Shown here: positions 16,094-24,951 of the stretch, piece by piece
How the letters are laid out: each line of letters opens with the position of its first letter
Position numbering within the stretch: position 1 is the stretch's first letter
Source: Niastella sp966212235
GTDB lineage: Bacteria; Bacteroidota; Bacteroidia; Chitinophagales; Chitinophagaceae
Direction of reading: 5' to 3'
DNA length: 64,000 bases
NCBI GenBank assembly: GCA_966212235.1
Contig: CBIHPP010000014.1
Location: forward strand, 1-64,000
Made by a program: the position numbers and the translations under genes
Notes under the pieces: model-generated
Seen by the model: the letters and a program-made list of their open reading frames with translations, nothing else
Databases searched by the model: none
What the model was told of the DNA's origin: nothing

Positions 16094-18235
16094 TTAATTC
16101 GGCGCATACGGAAAACTCAACGCCTGGTACCAGGCCAGCGTATGATCCGGCTTTTCATACCCCATCGGGATCGGTTTATTGGAAAAGGTTTGAAAATACA
16201 ATAAACAGGCATTGCGCCACCACACCGCTTCCTGCTCCTGAATGGCCAGCAATTGCTGCACCTGTCTGAAACGTTCATCATCTATATAATTTTTCATCCG
16301 GTCCCAACTGCGTTGCATCCATCGAACGGAATCTACACCGCTATAGTATGCAGCGCACATGGCTTCCCACAACGTTTTACCCGAACGCATTTTATGCTCC
16401 CATGGTACGTGATGAAACCATAATAAAAGTTCTTCCGGACAGGTTGCCATATTTTCAAACTGCTGCCGCACGGCAGGTTGGTATTGTGCCAGTGCATTGC
16501 TGCCGGTAGCGGTGCGGTTAAATCCAATACCAATTGAATCGGCCTTGTGAAAATACACCGGGTTCCAGTCGGCCCGTGATGCTTTGTTGTACCAGGGCGC
16601 CGGGCCATAATGATGGCCATAGCCCATGATGTGATGCAGCCCCAGCGGCGTCATATAATTGACCATGATCTCGCGCGAAGCCAGCATGAGCTGTTGCACC
16701 GTATCTACAAAAGGTTTCTTATTGGTGAAGGTCTGCCGGATCCATTCGTTGGCAATTTGGGCAGATGTAAGCGTGTTATCCCATGCGAGCCGGCCCAGCG
16801 TATACCAGTTCGCCTGGCCAAAGGGATGACCGGTCCAGTTGATATCGCTGCCAATATTAGCCACGCCGGCCATACCGGTCAGCGATTGCGAAGTAGCTGT
16901 GCCGTCGATTATTTGCGCTACGGTGCTGCCGGTTTTCGAATGCGTATCGGCGTTTAAAACTTCTTTGAATAAGGGGGCCAGGTAAACCAGGTGCGTAGCA
17001 AAGCCCAGGTATTCCTGTGTCAGTTGGTATTCCATCATCAGCGGCGTTTGCGGCATGGCCCCAAACAGCGGGTGAAAAGGTTCGCGCGGCTGAAAATCTA
17101 TTGGTCCGTTCTTTACCTGTACCAATACATTTTTTCTGAACTGGCCGTCGAGCGGTTTAAATTCATTATAGGCCTGTTTGAACCTGTCTTCCGGTTGCTC
17201 GTTGCTGTAAACAAAAGCTCGCCACATGATGATACCACCGTGCGGTGCTACGGCATCGGCCAGCATATTGGCGCCATCGGCATGTGTGCGTTGATAATTT
17301 TGCGGACCAGGTTGTCCTTCCGAATTTGCCTTTACCAGAAAACCGCCAAAGTCGGGAATGAGGCGGTAAATTTCATCTGCTTTATCCTTCCACCATTTGC
17401 GTACTTCCTCATTGAGCGGATCGGCTGTTTTCAGGTTGCCGATCTCAACCGGGGCGCTGAAGCGCGCCGTGAGATAAACTTTTATATGATAGCTTCTGAA
17501 TACGTCGGCCAGTTTGGCTACTTTTTTCAACCAGTCATCCGTTAACACCATCGCATTGGCGTTTACGTTGGTGAGCACGGTACCATTAATGCCAATAGAA
17601 GCATTTGCCCGTGCATAATCTATATACCGTTGATCGATATAACCGGGTAAACGCTGCCAGTCCCAGATAGAGCCACCGGCATAACCGCGTTCAACCGTGC
17701 GGTTCAGGTTGTCCCAGTGATTGAGCAGGCGGAGTTTTATTTTCGGTGTGCTCGAGATATTTAGTTGCTGAATGGATTGATGCGTTTGCAGTAATCGCAA
17801 AAAATGGAATACGCCATAGAGAATACCGGCTTCTTTGTTGCCTGTTATCAGCGTAACATTTTTGCCATCGCGGCGTATGGAACGAATGATAAATCCTTCA
17901 TCACCCAAACGCGCCAGCGCGGTGTCACCTACGAGTGAACGGATAAACGGCAAATGGGAAGGCAGGCCAACCATGACAGTTCCGTTGTTAACTCCAATTT
18001 GCATGGATATTTGTTTGCCCAGTAGCCCCGAGAGACCCGTGATCAATTCCTTCTGTGCGCTAAACAGTCCATCGGCGTCACCAGGGGAAAGAATGCTGGT
18101 AACCTGTTGCCGGTATTGCTGTAATAAAGTAACATTGTCAATCGTATTGTAACGCAACCACAACCGGTAACCATCTTCGGCCTGCAATGAACAGTATACC
18201 AGAATGCCAATAATAACAGCGCTCCATTTTTTCAT
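16094..18235 (-). CDS. Alpha-glucuronidase, GH67
   Basis: The protein has 713 residues from the ATG at 18235 (MKKWSAVIIG); an in-frame ATG at 18265 would put ten residues before a good signal peptide (cleavage near CSLQAEDG). It shows GH67 features: an N-terminal domain with GNKEAGILYGVFHFLRLL, a barrel with LRLLNHWDNLNRTVERGYAG, acid-catalyst region FLVKANSEGQPGP, and the base pair in KNGPIDFQPREPFHPLFG, followed by a helical C-terminal domain. The family releases (4-O-methyl)glucuronate from the non-reducing end of aldouronic acids produced by xylanases. The signal peptide suggests periplasmic action. It is the first enzyme gene after lacI in the minus-strand operon. Confidence 0.94.
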   Translation of the reverse strand: MKKWSAVIIGILVYCSLQAEDGYRLWLRYNTIDNVTLLQQYRQQVTSILSPGDADGLFSAQKELITGLSGLLGKQISMQIGVNNGTVMVGLPSHLPFIRSLVGDTALARLGDEGFIIRSIRRDGKNVTLITGNKEAGILYGVFHFLRLLQTHQSIQQLNISSTPKIKLRLLNHWDNLNRTVERGYAGGSIWDWQRLPGYIDQRYIDYARANASIGINGTVLTNVNANAMVLTDDWLKKVAKLADVFRSYHIKVYLTARFSAPVEIGNLKTADPLNEEVRKWWKDKADEIYRLIPDFGGFLVKANSEGQPGPQNYQRTHADGANMLADAVAPHGGIIMWRAFVYSNEQPEDRFKQAYNEFKPLDGQFRKNVLVQVKNGPIDFQPREPFHPLFGAMPQTPLMMEYQLTQEYLGFATHLVYLAPLFKEVLNADTHSKTGSTVAQIIDGTATSQSLTGMAGVANIGSDINWTGHPFGQANWYTLGRLAWDNTLTSAQIANEWIRQTFTNKKPFVDTVQQLMLASREIMVNYMTPLGLHHIMGYGHHYGPAPWYNKASRADWNPVYFHKADSIGIGFNRTATGSNALAQYQPAVRQQFENMATCPEELLLWFHHVPWEHKMRSGKTLWEAMCAAYYSGVDSVRWMQRSWDRMKNYIDDERFRQVQQLLAIQEQEAVWWRNACLLYFQTFSNKPIPMGYEKPDHTLAWYQALSFPYAPN

Positions 18236-18320
18236 ATGAATGCAATAGGTTAGCAGGTTGATCATTTAGCAAGAACTGAATTTGCGTGTAGCGTGCGGCT
18301 TGCAGCTTGTAGCTTTCTTC

Positions 18321-19361
18321 TCACTCACTATCAGCTGTCAATTTTATCGATGAGTCTCGTATGATCAATTCTGATCGTAATAATATGGTATTTGTTGAAT
18401 CGATGCTGTTCACGCCATTCAAATGGTTAATGAGGTTGGTGGCAGCCATTTCCCCCATTTTATAACCGGGATAATTGATGGTGGTCAAATTAGGTTCAAT
18501 GACAGTAGACACAGGGTCGTTGTTAAAACCGGCGAACGCTATGTCCTGTGGAATGCGGATCCCTGCTTTTTTCAATGTCACCATACAACCTACGGCACAG
18601 TTATCGTTCGCAGCAAAAATGGCATCGGGCAAAGGATTCATTTGCAGAATGGCGGCTGCTGCCTGTACCCCGGCTTCCTGGCTGAGGTTATTGATCACTA
18701 TAAGTTTTTCATCGAACGGAATATGATGATCGGCCAGTGCCTGTTTATAGCCGGCCAACCGGTCTACATATACGTTTCGTTTTGGCATGGCAGTCATATG
18801 AACAATGCGCCGGCAGCCTTGCGTTATCAAATGACTGGTAGCTTCGTAGGCGCCTTTGCGATTATCAATTAAAACATTGGTGCAATCCGGGTGGTCCGCT
18901 ACCCGGTCGAAAAAAATGAGGGGAATATTCTTTTTGAAAAACTGGTCAAAATGTGAAATGTCTTCCGTATCATAGGCCAGGGAAACCAACATGCCATCAA
19001 CCCGGTTATTGAACATGGTTTTGGCACTGGCCATTTCTTTATCAGCCTGTTCAGACGACTGGCTAATAATAAGGGTATAACCTTCGTTATTGGCAACGCT
19101 TTCAATACCGGCAATGACGGTACTCATGAAATAGCTGTTGAGGCGGGGAACGATCACCCCGATGGTATAGGTGCGCTGTTCACGAAGGTTACGGGCAAAG
19201 TGGTTGTAGCGATAGCCCATTTCCTCGGCCAGGTCGAAGATCTTCTTCTTGGTTTTTTTGCTTACGACCGGGTCGTCTTTTAAAGCCCGGCTAACCGTAG
19301 CAATCGACACATTTAACTTACGAGCTATGTCGTAAATCGTTACTTCTTTGGGTTTTGTCAT
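18321..19361 (-). CDS. LacI-family transcriptional regulator of the glucuronoxylan locus
   Basis: The protein has 346 residues. The N-terminal LacI helix-turn-helix is VTIYDIARKLNVSIATVSRA with hinge region YNHFARNLREQRT, followed by a periplasmic-binding-protein-like sensor (YTIGVIVPRLNSYFMS to the end). It lies at the head of the minus-strand xylan operon and is divergent from the esterase-uxuA pair. The 225-bp divergent region carries a near-perfect LacI-type palindrome and a TAATTTTG box, consistent with autoregulation and local control. The inducer is unknown; a (methyl)glucuronate-derived sugar or xylo-oligosaccharide is a reasonable guess. Confidence 0.93.
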   Translation of the reverse strand: MTKPKEVTIYDIARKLNVSIATVSRALKDDPVVSKKTKKKIFDLAEEMGYRYNHFARNLREQRTYTIGVIVPRLNSYFMSTVIAGIESVANNEGYTLIISQSSEQADKEMASAKTMFNNRVDGMLVSLAYDTEDISHFDQFFKKNIPLIFFDRVADHPDCTNVLIDNRKGAYEATSHLITQGCRRIVHMTAMPKRNVYVDRLAGYKQALADHHIPFDEKLIVINNLSQEAGVQAAAAILQMNPLPDAIFAANDNCAVGCMVTLKKAGIRIPQDIAFAGFNNDPVSTVIEPNLTTINYPGYKMGEMAATNLINHLNGVNSIDSTNTILLRSELIIRDSSIKLTADSE

Positions 19362-19395
19362 ACAATCGCTTACATATATGATAGTAAAGGTAAAG

Positions 19396-19435
19396 CAAAA
19401 TTATTTTTAAAAAAACAATGTAATCGGTTACATTG
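19396..19435 (-). promoter_or_regulatory. LacI-type operator overlapping the lacI promoter
   Basis: CAATGTAA (19416-19423) and TTACATTG (19428-19435) form an inverted repeat around TCGG, the layout of a LacI-family operator. On the minus strand TAATTTTG (19396-19403) matches the TAnnTTTG -7 element 12 bp downstream, so the operator covers the -33 region of lacI. A weaker half-match (ACAATCGCTTACA, 19362-19374) abuts the lacI start codon. Confidence 0.65.
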
Positions 19436-19586
19436 ATGCAATTTTCTGGCTAAATTAGTGTCGTGAATTGTTAATCAATAGATTGCCAGCATGATCAGAA
19501 CGATTGAAAATAAGTCCGGAAGCCGGAAAATAAAGCCAGTACAAAAATAACACCCAACGAACTGATAAACTATATAACAAAGAACT

Positions 19587-21515
19587 ATGATCCGCTGTAT
19601 TTTATTATGCTTCGTAAGTATTCTTTACATACCTGTCATGGGGCAGGTCAAGCTACCCCGCCTGATCAGCGATAACATGGTTTTGCAAAGAGATGCAAAA
19701 TTATCTGTTTGGGGTTGGGCTGCAACCGGTGAAAAGGTGACCGTACTTTTTAATGGTAAAACCTATACCGCTACCACCGCTGCTGACAGTACCTGGACGA
19801 TACCGATGCCCGCCATGAAAGCCGGCGGACCGTATGATATGGAAATTGCCGGCAGCAACCGCATAGTAATAAAGAACATCCTGTTGGGCGATGTATGGGT
19901 ATGTTCAGGACAATCGAATATGGAATTACCGATGGAGCGGGTAAAGGAAAAATATGCGGCTGACATTGCACAATCAACCAATCCGGCTATCAGGCAGTTC
20001 AATGTATCTACTACTTACGATTTTCAAAAGAGCCGCAACGATTTTGAATCGGGCAACTGGCAATCGGCCGATCCGAAGACCGTATTGCAATTTACAGCCG
20101 TAGGTTATTTTTTTGCGAAAGCATTGTATGAAAAATACAAGGTACCTATTGGATTGATAAAAGCCAGTGTTGGTGGGTCGCCGGCCGAAGCCTGGTTGAA
20201 TGAGGAAGCATTAAAAGCATTTCCGAATCACCTGGAAACTGCTTTGAAATACAAACGCAATGGGTATATCGATAGCATCAGGAATAACGATAAGCAAGTA
20301 CGTGATACCTGGTATCAAACACTCTGGCAGCAGGATAAAGGATTACACGATACCAAACCCTGGTATGATACGGGATATAATGTAGGGGGCTGGTCAACCA
20401 TGAAGGTCCCCGGTTTTTGGGATGCGAATGGGTTGAAAGGCGTGAATGGCGTAGTGTGGTTCCGGAAAGATATCCAGGTGCCCGCTTCCATGACGGGTAA
20501 ACCGGTGAAATTGTTATTGGGAAGAATTGTTGATCAGGATTCGGTCTTTGTGAACGGCCGATTTGCCGGTACTACCGGGTATCAATATCCACCACGCAGA
20601 TATGAGTTACCGGCTGGCATGTTACAGCCGGGTAAGAACACGATTGTGGTGCGGGTGATCAATAGCGGAGGCCGCGGTGGATTTATAACCGATAAGCCTT
20701 ACCAGTTAATAACCGGGGAAAAAACCATCGATCTTACCGGTGACTGGCAGTATGCATTGGGCGCTACGGCTTCTCCATTGCCATCGCCTACTTTTTTTCA
20801 ATACCAGCCAACCGGATTATTCAATGCCATGATCTCGCCGCTTTTAAATTATAAAATCAAAGGGGTGATCTGGTACCAGGGCGAAAGCAACGCAGGAAGG
20901 CCTGCTGAATACCGTACCTTGTTTCCTGCGGTAATAAATACCTGGCGGGAAAAACGGGCGCCAGGCAATTTCCCGTTCTTATTTGTGCAGTTGGCGAACT
21001 ATATGGCCACCAAAGAACAACCGGGAGAAAGCAGCTGGGCCATGACCCGGGAAGCGCAATTAAAAACATTGTCCGTACCTAACACCGGCATGGCCGTAAT
21101 AACAGATATTGGCGAATGGAACGATATACACCCGTTGAATAAAGCAGACGTTGGCAAACGCCTGGCCTTATGGGCGCAAAAACAGGCGTATGGTGATCAG
21201 AAAGTAGTGTATTCCGGTCCGTTATACCAGTCGATGAAAATACAGGGCAACAAGATTGTCATTCAATTTACCAGTACCGGCAGTGGTTTGCTGGCGAAAG
21301 GAAATAATGAACTGAAATACTTTGCCATAGCAGGGGCCGATAAAAAATTTGTATGGGCAAAAGCGACCATTGAAGGGAACAGGGTAGTGGTGTGGAGCGA
21401 CCAGGTACCGGCGCCGGTTGCCGTTCGTTATGCCTGGGCCGATAATCCCGAAGGTGCAAATTTGTATAATAAAGAAGGCTTGCCGGCGAGTTCGTTCAGG
21501 ACAGACGAATGGTGA
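19587..21515 (+). CDS. Sialate O-acetylesterase family (SGNH) carbohydrate acetylesterase
   Basis: The protein has 642 residues with a signal peptide (1-19, ending PVMGQ). It has an N-terminal beta domain (LPRLISDNMVLQRDAKLSVW), the esterase block I VCSGQSNMELPM with candidate nucleophile S110, an inserted galactose-binding-like domain (about 265-380, VNGVVWFRKDIQVPASM), then WYQGESNAGRPAEYR and GEWNDIHPLNKADVG, which supplies the Asp-His pair. The family name is historical. Beside xylanase and glucuronidases the likely substrate is acetylated glucuronoxylan, so it would act as an acetylxylan esterase; this is inferred from context. It is the first gene of the plus-strand arm, 225 bp from lacI and followed by uxuA. 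Confidence 0.9.
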   Translation: MIRCILLCFVSILYIPVMGQVKLPRLISDNMVLQRDAKLSVWGWAATGEKVTVLFNGKTYTATTAADSTWTIPMPAMKAGGPYDMEIAGSNRIVIKNILLGDVWVCSGQSNMELPMERVKEKYAADIAQSTNPAIRQFNVSTTYDFQKSRNDFESGNWQSADPKTVLQFTAVGYFFAKALYEKYKVPIGLIKASVGGSPAEAWLNEEALKAFPNHLETALKYKRNGYIDSIRNNDKQVRDTWYQTLWQQDKGLHDTKPWYDTGYNVGGWSTMKVPGFWDANGLKGVNGVVWFRKDIQVPASMTGKPVKLLLGRIVDQDSVFVNGRFAGTTGYQYPPRRYELPAGMLQPGKNTIVVRVINSGGRGGFITDKPYQLITGEKTIDLTGDWQYALGATASPLPSPTFFQYQPTGLFNAMISPLLNYKIKGVIWYQGESNAGRPAEYRTLFPAVINTWREKRAPGNFPFLFVQLANYMATKEQPGESSWAMTREAQLKTLSVPNTGMAVITDIGEWNDIHPLNKADVGKRLALWAQKQAYGDQKVVYSGPLYQSMKIQGNKIVIQFTSTGSGLLAKGNNELKYFAIAGADKKFVWAKATIEGNRVVVWSDQVPAPVAVRYAWADNPEGANLYNKEGLPASSFRTDEW

Positions 21516-21563
21516 GAAATTAAAAATGAGTAGTAACAATAAACCAAAAACAATAAACAAACT

Positions 21564-21583
21564 CCTCCGCCAGCTGGCGGAGG
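21564..21583. repeat. Dispersed palindrome in front of uxuA
   Basis: CCTCCGCCAG and CTGGCGGAGG form a perfect 20-bp palindrome ending 12 bp before the uxuA ATG. The same core followed by a run of five or six G recurs at 42061-42078, so it belongs to a dispersed family. In RNA it would form a hairpin in the ribosome-binding region of uxuA. Confidence 0.85.
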
Positions 21584-21595
21584 TTGGGGGGTATC

Positions 21596-22765
21596 ATGGA
21601 ATACACAATGCGTTGGTTCGGGCCAAATGATCCCGTTCCATTACAACATATCCGGCAGGCAGGATGCACAGGAGTGGTGACCGCATTACACCACATTCCG
21701 GTTGGCGAGGTCTGGACCATAGACGAGATCAACAAACGAAAAGGCAAAATCGAAGCCGCCGGCATGCGTTGGACGGTCATCGAAAGTTTGCCAGTGCATG
21801 AAGATATCAAAAAACAAACCGGTAATTGTCAGCAGTACATTCTGAATTACCAGCAAAGCATGCGCAATGTAGCCGCCTGCGGTTTACAAGTGATCACTTA
21901 TAACTTCATGCCCATACTCGATTGGGTACGTACCGATATCGATTATGAAATGCCCGACGGCAGTAAGGCCTTGTTGTTCGAACGCCTGGCCTTTATTGCA
22001 TTTGATGTATATATGCTGGAAAGACCCGGCGCCGAAAAAGAATATACAAAAGAAGAGCTCACTGCCGCCAGATCATATCTCGACAACATAACACCGCAGA
22101 AAAAAGAAACGCTGTACCGAAATGCTCTGCTGGGTTTGCCGGGCAGCGATGAACCATTTACCAAAGAGCAGGTACTGGCTGCGCTGAAAACCTATCATCA
22201 TATAGATGCAAAAAAACTGAAAGAACATCTGTTCTATTTTTTACAACAGGTAGTGCCCGTAGCAGAGGAATGTGGATTGCAAATGGCTATTCACCCTGAT
22301 GATCCGCCATACCCGGTATTGGGGTTGCCGCGAATCATGAGCACCGAACAGGATATAAAAGACCTGCTGCAGGCGGTTCCTTCAACTGCTAATGGATTGT
22401 GTTATTGTACCGGTTCATTGGGTGTTCGGGCCGATAATGACTTACCCGGAATTGTACAGCGATATGGCGATCACATTCATTTTATACACCTGCGCAGCAC
22501 TAAAAAAGATGCCGCCGGTAATTTTTTTGAAGCTGATCACCTGACCGGCGATGTAGATATGTATGCGGTGATAAAAGCGTTGGTGCTGGTGATGCAAAAA
22601 AGGGGGGTGTCGCTACCCATGCGACCCGATCACGGTCACCAGATGTTGGACGACCTGAATAAAAAAACATATCCCGGTTACAGCGCCATTGGCCGCCTGC
22701 GCGGGCTGGCTGAATTGAGAGGGTTGGAAATGGGAATTGTAAGAAGCTTAGTGAGACCTGATTAG
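21596..22765 (+). CDS. uxuA: Mannonate dehydratase
   Basis: The protein has 389 residues from ATG 21596 (MEYTMRWFGPNDPVPLQHIR); the in-frame TTG at 21584 lies just after a palindrome. It matches UxuA throughout: GCTGVVTALHHIPVGEVW, VIESLPVHEDIK, YNFMPILDWVRTD, MAIHPDDPPYPVLGLPRI, NGLCYCTGSLGVRADND, FIHLRSTKKD and MRPDHGHQMLDD, which include the metal-binding histidines and cysteine. It dehydrates D-mannonate to 2-keto-3-deoxygluconate in cytoplasmic hexuronate catabolism. It follows the acetylesterase by 80 bp on the same strand. Its stop codon abuts that of the converging gene at 22766. Glucuronate isomerase, KDG kinase and aldolase are not in the window. Confidence 0.96.
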   Translation: MEYTMRWFGPNDPVPLQHIRQAGCTGVVTALHHIPVGEVWTIDEINKRKGKIEAAGMRWTVIESLPVHEDIKKQTGNCQQYILNYQQSMRNVAACGLQVITYNFMPILDWVRTDIDYEMPDGSKALLFERLAFIAFDVYMLERPGAEKEYTKEELTAARSYLDNITPQKKETLYRNALLGLPGSDEPFTKEQVLAALKTYHHIDAKKLKEHLFYFLQQVVPVAEECGLQMAIHPDDPPYPVLGLPRIMSTEQDIKDLLQAVPSTANGLCYCTGSLGVRADNDLPGIVQRYGDHIHFIHLRSTKKDAAGNFFEADHLTGDVDMYAVIKALVLVMQKRGVSLPMRPDHGHQMLDDLNKKTYPGYSAIGRLRGLAELRGLEMGIVRSLVRPD

Positions 22766-24715
22766 TCACTCCTTCAAGCCGCCATTCTTATAAAGAAAGT
22801 ATGCAGTCTGATAAGCAGCAATTGCTTTTTTGCACAACCCGGTATCATTTTGTATAGGGCGCTGTTCATCTGTTTGCATATTCCATTTGCTGGTGGCAAT
22901 TTGTTGTTGCGGACTTAAAATAACCAGGCTGTCCTGTTGCAAATAACCCAGTTTCTGGTAAGTAGCAATATAGGCTTTCGGCTGGTAACCGGCCAGCAAT
23001 ACATCGTTGCCATACCAGTCAGATTCATAAGACCAGTGCAACAAACCGAATAAAGTGGCAAACAGATCGATCTGCGAACATTGTTTATTGATAAGATGGG
23101 TTGAATCACCTTTTAGATTATAAATGATGCAGGGAATATGATATTTCGAGACGTTGATCTCATTTTTACCGGCGCTGCTGGCGCAATGATCGGCCACAAA
23201 AATGATCACCGTATTATTGAACCAGGGTTTCGACTTTATCTTCCTGATGAATTCACCAATCGCATGATCGGTATATTTTACAGCGCCTTCTCTGCCTGAG
23301 CCGGAAGGAATATCTATTTTTTTATCCGGATACGTAAAGGGCCGGTGATTGGAAGTGGTCATTACAAAATCAAAAAATGGCTGTTGCTGCGAATAACGAA
23401 CATCGGCATCCCGTATAACGGCATCGTACAGGTCTTCATCACAAATACCCCAGGCATTTTTAAAATGAATGTCTTTATCGGGGATAATAGTTCTGTTTAC
23501 CGTGAAATGATCTCCGGGTTCAAAGCGACCGCCTTTGTCGATAATGTCGAACCCGTTGTTGCCAAAAAAATTATTCATATTATCAAAATACCCATCGCCT
23601 CCATAAAAGAAGGATCTGTTATATCCCGCGCGCTTGAATACAGAACCTACAGTAAACAAGCCTTTGTTATCGGCACGTCGAACAATGCTGTTACCGGGGG
23701 TAGGAGGAATGCATAGCGTCAACGCTTCCATGCCCCGTACGGTACGGGTGCCCGTAGCATACATATTCGTAAATAAAATGCTGGAATCGGCCAGTGCATC
23801 CAACACCGGAGTAAGATGTTGGGTATTGCCAAAATGTTCCATAAAATCAGCACTGAAACTTTCAATCGTAACCAGTATCACGTTGGGCTTTTGCGTATCA
23901 CCGGGGTTGTTGATCAACTGCCGGATGCTGTAACCGCTATCGGTGAATTGTGAATTGGGTTCCTGTAATTGAGTTCGTACTATTGAAAACGCCGTGGCTT
24001 CAGAAGCTTTGGCATAAAAATCATAATAGTTCAGTTCATTGTTTTTAAAAGCGGCAAAGAAGGAAAAGATACCCGCTTTCGACAGTTCATTCTGGTAACG
24101 GTTTTTGCTGCTATCTGCCCAGGTATCGGATATAAACAAAAAACCAGTGAGTGCGCCAACCAATACCATACCGGAGAAAATTAACCGCTCTTTAAAAGAC
24201 GTATTGGAATAAAAACTTCGTTGGAAAACCTGTCTCTTATGAAATATAAAGGTCACCAGCAGGGCGATCGATACCATGGCGCTGATCAGCCAGGGCAGGG
24301 GATACGATTGATTGATATTATTGATCACTTCAAATGTATATACCAGGTATTCCACTGCTATAAAATTGAAGCGGCTTTCAAATTCATCCCAGAAAGCGAA
24401 TTCAGCGAAAAAAGAGAACAGGATGATCAGCACGACAATAAAAAATCCTGCATAGGTTAAGATCTTGTTTATCCTGGAACGATTGAACCGTTGCGGCAAT
24501 ACCAGTAAGTATAAAGCATACAACACGCTAAAGTAAAGCGCCACCACCATATCAAAGATCAACCCTTTGCCATATATGCGCAAACCAGATAAAAAGGACA
24601 GGTCTGCCTTATGAAATGATAATATTAAAAGCGTGGTTCTTGTGATAAATGAAATTACCAGGAAAAACAGAAGGAATCCGAACAGGATCGAATACCGGGT
24701 TTTATTTCTTTTCAT
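22766..24715 (-). CDS. LTA synthase/phosphoglycerol transferase-like membrane sulfatase-fold protein
   Basis: The protein has 649 residues. Five hydrophobic segments lie in residues 8-200 (SILFGFLLFFLVISFI, GLIFDMVVALYFSVL, AGFFIVVLIILFSFF, LPWLISAMVSIALLV, IFSGMVLVGALTGFLF). A periplasmic alkaline-phosphatase-superfamily domain follows from about 275: NVILVTIESFSADF with metal ligand E285, TGTRTVRGMEAL with nucleophile T325, TSNHRPFTYP, and FVADHCASSAG where LtaS-type proteins have FvtDHg. Family members transfer glycerol phosphate or phosphoethanolamine-like groups to envelope glycans or lipids; the donor and acceptor here are unknown. The gene stands alone, convergent with uxuA. Confidence 0.88.
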   Translation of the reverse strand: MKRNKTRYSILFGFLLFFLVISFITRTTLLILSFHKADLSFLSGLRIYGKGLIFDMVVALYFSVLYALYLLVLPQRFNRSRINKILTYAGFFIVVLIILFSFFAEFAFWDEFESRFNFIAVEYLVYTFEVINNINQSYPLPWLISAMVSIALLVTFIFHKRQVFQRSFYSNTSFKERLIFSGMVLVGALTGFLFISDTWADSSKNRYQNELSKAGIFSFFAAFKNNELNYYDFYAKASEATAFSIVRTQLQEPNSQFTDSGYSIRQLINNPGDTQKPNVILVTIESFSADFMEHFGNTQHLTPVLDALADSSILFTNMYATGTRTVRGMEALTLCIPPTPGNSIVRRADNKGLFTVGSVFKRAGYNRSFFYGGDGYFDNMNNFFGNNGFDIIDKGGRFEPGDHFTVNRTIIPDKDIHFKNAWGICDEDLYDAVIRDADVRYSQQQPFFDFVMTTSNHRPFTYPDKKIDIPSGSGREGAVKYTDHAIGEFIRKIKSKPWFNNTVIIFVADHCASSAGKNEINVSKYHIPCIIYNLKGDSTHLINKQCSQIDLFATLFGLLHWSYESDWYGNDVLLAGYQPKAYIATYQKLGYLQQDSLVILSPQQQIATSKWNMQTDEQRPIQNDTGLCKKAIAAYQTAYFLYKNGGLKE

Positions 24716-24951
24716 ATCGGGTTAAAAACAGTAAATCAAGCAATCGAATTTGAAGAAATTTGGAAGCAATGTGTTAAGATAACAATTATTTAATACTTGC
24801 GCCAGTGTGTCAGTATTATTAGACAAACTTCAATATTTATTCAGATTTCCGGTGTTAATTGGTAGTTACGGCTACCTCTCTATGGCATAATTTTTTAATA
24901 CGTGATTGCAGTGCCTGTTTATGCTGGCATGTACATGATTTATAATTCCGT

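Noticed and set aside
16991..17545. 184-residue plus-strand ORF
   Set aside because: Antisense shadow of the GH67 gene, overlapping its catalytic region.
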